The position numbers and the translations under genes are program-made. Of a stretch of 64,000 nt of DNA, positions 26,233 through 37,436 are shown in pieces. Below the pieces are notes generated by a model. That model made no database searches and had not been told where the DNA came from. It worked only from the letters and a program-made list of their open reading frames with translations. How positions within the stretch are numbered: the stretch's first letter is position 1; each line of letters starts with the position of its first letter. Source of the DNA: Gossypium raimondii (taxonomy: Eukaryota; Streptophyta; Magnoliopsida; Malvales; Malvaceae); contig NC_068575.1 of NCBI RefSeq assembly GCF_025698545.1, positions 56,119,980 to 56,183,979 on the forward strand, read 5' to 3'.

Positions 26233-28858
26233 AATGTTAGCCGCTGTTTTAACTTGGATTACTACTACAAATACATGATGACATTGAAATCTTTTAACTT
26301 CACGTATGAAATAAAAATAAACAGTAGTTTCCTCATCATTGGTTTGATTTTAGGGTTTGGAAAGAAGGTTGAGAGGAAGCAAAGGAAGAGAGCAAATAGA
26401 AAAGTAGCGTAGCGAAGGTTGTACCCCTTTGACATGGCTTTGTCTTTAAGCCCACATGCTATGCTATGTTTTGCCGACAAAACCCACTCACCTCATCTAA
26501 TCACCTGTCTTCCCTTCTTATATTAATTTTTAAGACATGGGATTGGATTATAAATTTTTTAAAGTTATAATGTTAATGTTTACATGGTTGATCTATTTGG
26601 TGTGTATGCTTCTTTTTTAGGGTTAAATTTAACTTTTAGTTTTTTAAATGGGATAGAATTTGACCATCAATCTATTAAAAATAGTTGAATTATTATTTTT
26701 AACAGATAAACTAATCAAAATGTTAATATTTTAATATATAGCAGTCTATATGAAAATTCGTGTGTACTTATTGTTGATTTTTTGGATCTGTTTTAAAAAT
26801 TTAAACGATTTTGATATAACATATAAGACAAATAATGTTATGTTAGTATGAAGTATACGCATTTCCATTAAAATACGATTCAATTCTTTTTGAAATGTTC
26901 GTGACCAGATTTAACTAAAAAATGTAAATGGTAAAGACTAAATTTATCATTATACTTTTTATTATTAGACCATTTTATAATATTTGAAAAGATGAGAAAT
27001 GATTGTATGAAACTATGATTTCACCCCATATATAGCTCTTTCTAATTGGAGAATGACAAATTAGGTTTTTCCTCTTGATTTTCTTTTTCTTTTTTCAAAA
27101 AAAAAAATCCAATTGAAAATGCTAAAACTTAGAAAAATTTTAATTTGTCATTCTCCTGTTAAAAAGGAATATGAATGATTTATACAATCCCTTCTCTTGA
27201 AGAGATTTATATACAATGTTGTCAAATTTTTTTGGAAATCAAAGTTGATGGCTGCCCATTTATGACTGCCATTGGGGTTGGTTTAGGTTACATGTTTGAA
27301 CAGTGATAATATAGTTTTGGCGTCACAAAAAGAATACAAAGATCTGAAAAGAAGAAAATATGGAAATGTAGCTTGGAGGGTCAAATTCAAAACCCATGAA
27401 CAGCAAACATAGAATGGTTCTTAGTTTCAAACTGTTGACCAAAAGCAAGTCCATGAGACTAGAGAGGTAAAATGTACACCACCCTACCCTACCTCACCCT
27501 ACCCCATCGCATTATTACTGTTATTTAGGGAAGGAGAGTAAGTTTAAAGTGTGAAACCTAAACTCTCTTGTCAAATAAACCTTTCAAGAGATTGTTGTTG
27601 TTGCCCATATCTGTAGGCTTTCAGTCTCTAATTTAATTTTATTTCATTTTAAAAAAACTATCTTATTGTTTCATTTAAGAGATTATTATTTGCTTGTTGT
27701 ATAAAATGAGGAAAATGACTTGCTGTTGAATTGTCTAGTTTCGTTTATTTGTTGTGTTTTAAAATTTATTAATTGGAATTAATCCTATTTTATTTACATT
27801 CCACTTATTTCGATTTAATTTCGATATAGTACTAGTATAAATATATATTTATACTATATATAATATAATACTATGCAAATCCAAAACAAGCAATACTTTT
27901 TCGTTTTTACTTCATCTCGGATTTTTCTAAATAAAATGAATTATAATATCTAACTAATATATAATACTTATTAGAATTTTAGAAATAAAAACTTTTAATT
28001 TGAAATTTATTTATATGGAATCACTCTAAAATCAATTTACCCATGAAGATTAATTGAGAAAATGGGGTTTTGTTTATTTTATTATTATCCAAGGAAAAAA
28101 AAGGAGCTGTGATTCATGACTTTTTTAAATCATGACATCATCTCTCACTCCAACAAAAACTTAAGAGGCAATGCTATACTTAAACCCCCTTAGAAGTTTT
28201 TTCTCAACCAATGTGGGATTAGCCACTTTGCATTACTAACATATAATTCATGACTTTTTAAAATCATGGCATTCTCTCTCACTCCAACAAGAGATTATTA
28301 TGCCTTTGATACCAATGCTTGTTAGGTTAAGTGGTGAAGACTTTGATGAGAGTTTCAAATATTTGAATAGAAAAAACAAGGATAGAAGAGTTTATCTTCA
28401 TTTTAAGGATCCGATCTGATTCAACTCTGAATTTAGTTACTTTTTTAAAAAAAATATTTGATACCACATTTAAACCGATTGTAATTCAAAGCTTGACGGC
28501 TTCACAATTTTGTCCACAGAATCTCATATATATTGATAAATTCACGCGAGTATCATAACATCTACTCGTAATACCTAAACCAACATTGATTTGTATAGAA
28601 AAAGTGGGTCGCAAATTGAAACCGATAAACATTGTGATGGGAAATTGATAAAGTGTACAAGTCAATGCAAGGGGCAGATGAGAATGGATGGGAGGTGGGG
28701 GTAGTGTTACCATCACCTATCAAACCCATAATTAAGCATACTCTCATTAGGTTGTACATTATCTGGTCCATCAAAGTCTTTGGGAGAGGCCAATTCCACG
28801 ACTCCAGCTTAGTAGTCCTGCAAATTACTGAATTCTTTTGAACTAACATTTCTTTGCA

Positions 28859-28890
28859 TTCATACATACATGCATGCATGCATACATATA
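28859..28890. repeat. (CATA/CATG)n short tandem repeat
   Basis: Alternating CATA and CATG tetramers. Confidence 0.85.
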
Positions 28891-31800
28891 ACTTTCAGAG
28901 TTAAGGCAATGCCCCACCCACCAGTCCCTCTTATTTTGCCGTTGCATTAATGCCACTCCCATATTTCTAATTCTCACCCAATCAACTTCAAGTTTACATT
29001 AAAAGCAATTGATCTGTTTTGGTTGCCTCTTCTTTCTTTCTACATACGAAAAAGGCTATCAAAACAAAATTAAAGATTTCTTCATGACTTGATTTTTTTT
29101 TTTTAAGTCATTCAAAGTTGAAAATTTTGGTTTTAACCCTCCATTTTTCCCACTTTCCAAAGCTTCCTAGGAAGGTATCCCGTCTCTTATCTGCCTGTTA
29201 TTGATTGAAGTTTATTAGTAACGTGCTAAGCTAGCAGGCTTAGGTGATTGGTTAAGGCTATGAATAGTCGTAAGATGGAAGAATATTGAAGGTTAAATAC
29301 TGAAATCTGTTCAAATCTTTTAGGGCTTGCTGGCATCATAGTTAAATATTTTTAAAACGGTTAAACAACCATCAATATTTTTAAATGGTGAAATAAGACT
29401 CACACCTTTTCAAATTACTTAAATAAAGGTTGTTCATACAATTCACCTTAGTTTGCAGTATAAAATTCCCATGTTCATCTTAACCCTTAACATTTACATC
29501 TTTACTTAATCTGGTCTTTATTTTCTTTTTAGATAAATTTGGCTTTCAACCTTCAAAATAAATCGAATTTACCCATCAATCTTTCAAAAGGAGTCAAAGA
29601 TTTTTTTCATGGAAATATTAATTAAATTTTTAAATATAACAGCCTGCTTGGCAATTTACATGTACTTCATGTATTTTTTTAGTTATCATGAACTTTTTAT
29701 AATATATATTTTTTGAATTTCTTTTATAATTTTTATATTATTTGTTAACATGACATGTAAGGCAAATAGTTCCATGTCAACATGAAGTACATGTGGACTA
29801 CCACGTGGATTCTCACGACGACATCATTAAAAAATTAATGTTTTAATCAACATTTTTGTTAAAAATGTTATTTGACTCTTTTTGAAAGATTTAGGGTCAA
29901 ATTTAACTAAAAAAAAATAAAGGTCAAATCTACAAAAAATGTAAACATTAATAGCTAAATTTAACAATATACCTACGAAATTAGGTGAATATTGACAGTT
30001 TAGAATAGAATACATGATAGTTGAGTTATATTAATTGAAAATAAAAGAAAAATAAAACATCATTTAAAACTTCACATACGATATTTAAAAAATCATTATT
30101 TAACCATTTTGAAATGTACGAGTTTTTATTTAAATATTTTCAAAATTATTTAACTTTAATTGATAATTTTAAAAGATTTAAGATTCACAAAATTTAACCC
30201 CATTTTCAACATTTATTCTTAAATCCAGAAGTAACCTGTGTGAATTGAGTATGTCAAAGTTTTAATCATGGGAATATGGTGTTAGGTAGGGGATCAACTA
30301 TGACATTCTGCAAGGTAGAGTTAAAAACTTTGGAGCTTTGTACATAATAAATTTTTGGTGGATTTAATCTCTCTATTCTAATTTAATTTTACTTCATTTA
30401 ATGTATATTTTATTATGATATTAATTTGATATAATTTATTTTTAAAAATATGGGATGATGTGGTATATATACCATTACATTTTCTATACAATTGGACATG
30501 AATGTACAAAGAAAAAGGTTCAACCGTAAAAAAAAGCCACGTCATCATATATTTTAGAAAATAAATCATATCAAATTATTTAATGAAATTGGTTTGAAAA
30601 GTGTAAATATTCAATACCCAAAAATTAGAATACTAATTTTTTTCAACTTAAATAAAATATATTTTATTATGAATAATAGGGTGCTGTCGACTATAAAAAA
30701 ATAAAGTTTTTTCGTTTTTATGCTTATACATGTAAAAGAAAGTGTATTTTGGGATAGAAATACGAGTGCCACCGATTGGTCAAACTACATAAAAAAATAA
30801 TTTTTTTTAAAGAGGAAAGAAGTGCCACGAATTGATTAGGCAGCACCAGTTTTTTACATTAGAGGTTGTCTAAATTCGTTAATATTAGTACCCTTATCTT
30901 ATTTTGGTATATATTTATATATTTTATATTATCGAAGTAAAAAATCAAAAAGTAGAAGAATTAGAAAGGATGAAAGGATTAAATCCGCCAAGCACTATTC
31001 TACAAGTAGCTTTGTATAGAAATTGAGCATGTAAATTGAAGAAAGATAGTTGGGAGCAGTCACGCGTAGATTGATACATCCATTACTAGAGATATACGTG
31101 TCTTTGGTTTTTCAAGTATGGAATTAAGGGCTCTAAACCTAAGTATACATGTGGTGATGTTTATGGTTTTCAACATTAAAGTGAGTCACATGCTGTGCAT
31201 ATACAAAAGCTTCAATCTCGGCGATTTACAAACACGTCCCTCATGTGTTTGGAATTCAACAAGTTGGAACTTTGACCCTTAGCTATGGGCGGGGGTGGGG
31301 GACGAACCCTACAGTTTATGCTACGTAGCAGGTAGAAAGATGGATAAATGCGGAAGCAATTAGCCCTGCCCCATGGCGGCCTATACTAATTGCCCCAAAA
31401 AAGCTGCATCCTATACCTTGATGTAACACAGGCTCTAACCTTAGTTGTCAGATGTCAAATAGGTAGCTCACATAATTAATATTTCCATGCTTTATATGAG
31501 GATCTTCCTTCAACCAAAGGTTTTCCTTGAACATGAAACTGACAACACAATTAATGGATACTAGGATCAATGTTTAGTCAAAAACCTGATATTTTGCAGT
31601 TCTGATTCTGAATTATTATTACTAATTATAATTTGCTTGGAATGGTGAAGCAATTTACCCAGATGATGGGGCTTTAGCATTGTTGCATTTGCATTTAATT
31701 TGGTCCACTTTTTCAGTCCCCACATCACAGTTTTCTTCAACTGGCAGCTCCATGTGTGATCCCCCATTTGCCTTTTCTGTTCACATTAGCCAATATTATC

Positions 31801-32840
31801 CCCCATCAAATACCAGGTTGCCAAAGAAAAAAAGATTTCACCTTTTCAAACTATTTAAGATGGAATCTGACTTCAAAACTTTTTGGTACAACAAAGGCGA
31901 TGGCTTTTTCTACTTGACTTCTTCCATACCCATAGCCATTCATTTCCTTTTACACAGTAGCCTCTTTTTCAAAGATTGGAAATTTAGGCATACCCCTTTT
32001 TCTTAATTTCAACTTTTGCCGATGACATCAATTCACGCAAACCATATCCTAATTCCTATTTGGTTTTTTTTTTTTTTAAATGGTACATAAACTATTATCT
32101 TATTTCATTTTACTTCAAAATATACATGTTTAGTAAAAACATACCATATCTCACATTCTCGAAACAAAATCTATAGTTTAAGCACCACTTCGAAAAAAAA
32201 AAAACCCCTTCAATAGCCAATTTAAAGCCTTCTGGTAAATATGAAACCTATCAACAGATAGTGCCAGCCTGGTAAAATGAATTCATTCCCAGCAATATTA
32301 TAATAGCATTTAAACAGTTATCAGATTTTATTATTATACATAAAATTTTCAGTCACTGCTAGTTTTACTCACAAAACTCTAATCCATCTCTTGTTCTTGT
32401 ATCTCCAGCCATACATGGGGTAAGTGGTTAGAGACGCAGAGCAAAAAAAAAATGTAATGAATTATGAACCTTTGAGAGGAAATGTGTGTATCATCGCCTA
32501 TCATAAAAACATGCATCAGAATGGTGATGAGGCTAAAACAAGCAGCATCAAGTTAGTGACAACCTGTATAGGCTGTCAAATTACAATAATTTCTTACAGC
32601 CAATATAAATAGCAATTACCACTGCTATGTGTCTTACTGCCAGAAAGCTGTAGCCTTTTGATTTATATGAATATATATATATATTGTACTTCTACAGTTT
32701 CTTCATATAAATATTACCCAAATAGTGAGCAAGAAACAAGATCGCATCTATTTGATGCATGAGGAAGACAACTTGGCTCCAGATAATAAAAAAATTGAAA
32801 CGAAAAGGAAAATACCTACATTATAAAGAACAAGTCTGTC

Positions 32841-35800
32841 TCAATGGGATGAAGTTAGCTTCCAAAAGGTTTTTGTTGCTACCAGGATTTTCTCTCTCCC
32901 ATGTGATTCAGGTTCCTTGTCATTTATGGTAGCCGTCCACCTTACTGCGTGAGCTATGCGTGCCACTTTGTCGATTACTTCAGGTGAATCTCGAATCACA
33001 ACTGTTCCTTCAGGACGCAACATGCGATCCATCTCCACCATTAGGTCCACAAGGTTACACCTGCAGGAACATTAGAGTTGATGATGAAAGGTACTTTTTG
33101 GTTGAAAGATGACGACAAACCGTGCGAAGAATTAACTACAAAGTGATCCATGCAGTAACATTGCATGGTCCCATTGATTCAATAGCGACACAACAAGAAA
33201 TGACTATCAAAGGATACAAAGGTGCAAAGATTGTTTTCTATGCTTTTCTTTGCATTGCCTTTAGAAGTTGAAGCTTAAAAGGAGGAAAAGAAAAAGAAAA
33301 TAAGGTTTGTTAAGTCACAATAAAGTATAATATAAACAGGCATGCAATTTCTCACATAACCAAAGTGATAAAGAGTAGAAACTTCAGTTGCTCATACAAA
33401 TGCAAAGAGAATTGAAGGATGACGTCAAGGTTATATCTACCTGCTCTTGCTTGAACCAGGAAGCTTTATTAGTGATTCAATGCCAGCTACATGAATAAAA
33501 TCGTAAGTACGTGGGTATGTTGAGAAAGGTTCACACCTGCAAACAGCAATTGAGCTCATCAGGTAATCAAAAGTGTTTTCCCTATAAGACTAAGCACATC
33601 ACATAATCCCACAAATAAAGAGGAATCAAGAAGACAAGCAACCACAACAATCATTTAAGGAGAAGGTTAAGGATTACACAAGTATCAAGTTTGAAAGTTA
33701 AACACTGCACAGTACAAAACCATTGCTACAATTGAATAATTGCACATCCAACTAAATTACCTAAATCCAAGCAAGTACAGTTTTCAAAGCAGGTTCGATC
33801 AAACAGGGAATAAGCAGTAGAAGTTTGCTTTGGGCAGAAAGGAATCAACATGGTATTTCCATGGGGAAGATTGTCACAGATTGTAGATGACAAGGCACTA
33901 TAGTGTACTCTTGTTCCCGAACGAGGAACAAACTGTTAGCATTTTCAGTAAATAAGGATAAAAATCCTACAGTTACTCACCAATCATGGTATACTCCAAT
34001 AAGGCCTCTGTCATATATTACACCAAGAGTTAATGGCTTCCGAGCAGGAACAACATTCATCACCCATACTGGATCTGATACAAGTGCTGCTGCAAAACCT
34101 CCAAAAAATGCATTCATGTCCATGACATTGCGTACTGCTGGACTCCCAAGCTTCAGATTCAGAGTATTCTTATAATAGGCAACTCTCCTTGTCCACCTCC
34201 TTGTGTCTGCCCGAAACAAATCAATCCCGTTTTTCACGACCAAGGCCCTTGAAGGAGCTCTTGTTAGCCTGTCTGGCCACTTCGGAATAATCCCAACAGG
34301 ATGTTCACCATTCACAGAAGACGTTGACGTCACGCATCTTCTTAACTTAAAGTACCTACCCGAATAAAAGAGAGAATAAACTTAGAAGAACACAACGTTC
34401 CAGTTCTAGAAACAACATAGTATAAGTGGGAACCAGAAACAACCGATCATACAGCTAAAGTAGGTGGAAAATCAGGTTGAACTCCGTTTGGAATTTCTTC
34501 AGGACAATAAAGGTAGATGCTATAAGAATTATAAATTCTTCAAAAGGCTTCTCATGACAATTACCATGCATTACTGGGGTCATTTGATTCATCACAAGAT
34601 TCAAGCCCAAATTCATTTTGGTTTGGCAGACACGAATCTCCATCAGGCTTTTTCCAAATGACTGTGTTCCCGTCCACAGCAATCAACTCATAGCACAATG
34701 CTCTTGCCACAGCCTGGAGATCTGCCCACTCTTTATCTTGCTTAGGCCACTGTACAGGGGGACCAGAGATGACCAAATATCCACCTGGACGTAGTAACCG
34801 ATCCACTTCAATGAAATAAGTTGCATCTGCAAAAGCCATATATCTTCACGTTAATGCCAAAGAAAGAGAGATGAAAAAGAGAATATATCAAACACACTCC
34901 AGATAGAGAAACCCACTATAAGCTGTGAAAGGGATCAGGCATCGAGAGCAGTGAATGAAATCAAATGCAAATGCAGGAAACGGGAGTCTGCGAGTGCCAA
35001 GCATTAGAACAAAGGCCGGTATTCCTCTTTCCAATGCAAATTGTATTTGTGCTTTGTGGGAATCCCTAGGAGCAAATGAGAGTGCCAAAATGCCTTCTGA
35101 TAACAATGAACCCCCAAAACTTGCAACCTGCAAAAAGATTAATAAGGTTGATATTCAAACAGTACAAAACTGGAGTATAAGCATAGTAAGATAACATGCT
35201 ACAAATGATATTAATTTACCCCGCAACCCATATCAAGGGCAGTCCTAAGAGTTCCACCAGTCAAGGGAATATACTGCCCAAGTTTCTCGATATATGGAGC
35301 AGCTCCATCAGGAAACATTGTTCCACCACCAGGGAAAATAAAGTGAGGACCTTGCTCTTTCATCCATCCTTGGTGACCTTTCCTATCAGCAATTTTGTTG
35401 TGTGGCATATTGGAGTGCCATATCTGACCATTAAACAATTAAAACTGTTTTAAGTAACACTAATAATTTAATTCCATTCCTAAAAAGGATCGATTTGTGG
35501 CAACGAGGAACAATCTTACATAAAGTTTGTGTTTAACAAACGAAAAACCCAAGAAAACCATTAAAGGAGGAAAAAGAGAGAGAGAGGAAATTGTACCTTG
35601 TGCAAGCTTTCAGGCCACTGAACAGGAATCTTATAACCAGGAGGAGGAGGGATCAAGCAAAGAGGCATTTCATCAGGCAAAGGACAATGCCTTTCTCTAT
35701 ATAGATTCATCTCCCTGCTGAGCTGGCTGTTACGCCTGGGGTCCTCACAGGGCATATGATCAACGGAATTGGCAGGGCAGGCTTCGATGGGCTTGTGGTG

Positions 35801-36022
35801 GTGGCCAAGTTCGACCAAGGACACCAAGCGATGCCGTTGCCTCGGATCAGAGGTGGAAAGCAACAGGGCTTGCCTACCAGAGGCAGCCATGGAATCCCCA
35901 AGAGGGGTGAAGACTAAGAGGAAGAACAAGAGTACGAGGCCGAAGAATATGGCGGTTATGATGTCCAAAAGCTTCCATTGGCGGGGATTGCGTTTGGATG
36001 CAGGTAGATTTAAGTGACCCAT
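32841..36022 (-). CDS. PMT13: Probable methyltransferase, PMT13 type (Golgi, DUF248/Methyltransf_29)
   Basis: Seven exons on the minus strand, all GT-AG: 35597-36022, 35220-35423, 34917-35127, 34565-34826, 33981-34355, 33441-33536 and 32841-33060. They give an unbroken 597-residue protein, close to the 600 of Arabidopsis PMT13. The start MGHLNLPASKRNPRQW is that of this subfamily. Residues 20-38 form a single membrane anchor, giving a type II Golgi protein. The lumenal part holds [32 protein letters not shown], the SAM-binding DMGCG (206-210), CSRCLIPF, DRLLRPGGY, and MDMNAFFGGFAAAL. The related QUASIMODO2 protein is needed for pectin (homogalacturonan) synthesis, and methylation of pectin is the proposed but unproven activity. 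Intron 6 (33061-33440) and intron 5 (33537-33980) are the longest. The last exon ends TSSH. Confidence 0.95.
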
Positions 36023-37436
36023 GCTTTTGGATCTTCGGTATGAGTTGTTAGTTTAATGGTTGGTTTATCACAGGATTTGGTTGCGGATCCAGATTGGATA
36101 AAGGGTTTGGTTGAAATTGTAAGAATGAAATTTCAGAAGTAGAGTAGGTTTTAACTTTGTTGCAGAAGCAAAGGAGGAGTGGGAGGTTTGCAACTTACCA
36201 AGTGAAAGTGTAGGGAATGGAATTAGAGAATTTGTGAGATTAACATAGCTTTGGGTGAAAGCATAGTATTGGGGAGGGTGAGAGCAGAGCATGTAGCGTG
36301 GCGTACGCGGTCGAATGCGCAGCTGTCCACCAGTGGCACCGCAATATTGGCCTTTATGGAATTCTGTTTTACTTATTAGTTCCGTGGAACTTTGTCGCCT
36401 GGGATTTGTATAAAATAATAGGGGCATTTCAAACCTATAGATTTCGTTTTCTGGCAATAATTAATTATACTTACTTCTTACATACATCATGAGGGTTTGA
36501 ATTTGTGGAAATTAATGCACTTGTTTTGGTGTGGGTTTGTTTTATACTATGAGTTTTGAGAGTTACTATCAATATTTTTTGTATTTTATATGAGATAGCA
36601 ATAGATATTATTTTTATTTGATAATTTTTAATCACTCACATGATTTGTTTTAAGAAAAAAAACTAAATATATATTATTTCTTACAAAAGATTTTAATTTT
36701 GTCCGTCAAACTATTATAATACACTAACTTTTTTAATGATACATGAGTAAACCAATAATAATACAAACATAAATAGTTTCCTTCATAATCAACCAAGGTC
36801 GGACGCCAATAGATACAATAAGATTCAGAGTTTACTTCATTCAGGACCATTGCCAGCAGCCTTTTCTTTTTATTTGATATGAAATGTACGCTTTTCAGCA
36901 GCAAACACGTGAAACGATTGTCCTCTAATCTATAAAGCTTAATAGACATATGTAATTCGAAAGGCCTAATGTTAATTAATACTCACCAGATTAGAGGGGT
37001 AACACAATGAAAAGGGCCTAATAACAACAAACAGGCACCATGTCCTTGACCAACATTGGCATCAATCTTAGATCATGCAGAATTAGCCAAAAAATAAACA
37101 GCAGGGAATTTATCAACAGCTAATGCAACATAAACAAGTAGTAACTAACATATAACTCTTCAGAAATCCTAGAGAGCCTTGCTTCTATCAAATTGCACAT
37201 GAGCAGAAAATATTATAACAATGTAAAGAAAAACAAATAATGTAACACTTATGAGATAAGCTTTTTAGTATATACAGAAGTGTGTATCCCAAAACCCTCA
37301 AAATGCAAATCCATCATCATGGATAGCCAATCTCCTTTTTAAGGTCTTACAATAGTGCCTCAGCACATCCAGAACCTAGGCCCAGCCATAGAAGGAACCT
37401 TTGCAAGAATATCTTGATAATGCTTCAGTCCAGAAT
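36023..37436. other. PMT13 upstream region and CSN1 3' flank
   Basis: The right part next to 37436 must hold the CSN1 3' untranslated region (minus strand). The left part next to 36023 holds the PMT13 leader and promoter. No further gene was seen. Confidence 0.45.

Larger units (their letters stand above)
24457..32840. other. Long gene-free AT-rich region
   Basis: More than 8 kb between the solo LTR and the PMT13 gene. Open frames here are short and lack recognisable domains. It holds two copies of a short interspersed repeat (24901-25093 and 26032-26232), small satellites, an inverted repeat at 27048-27156 and degenerate dispersed repeats (for example around 26640-26960 and 29560-29980, which share phrases). 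No tRNA or rRNA was recognised. Confidence 0.5.

Noticed and set aside
31567..32006. Open frames of 66 and 108 codons upstream of PMT13
   Set aside because: No domain, no splice context, low-complexity surroundings; treated as chance.
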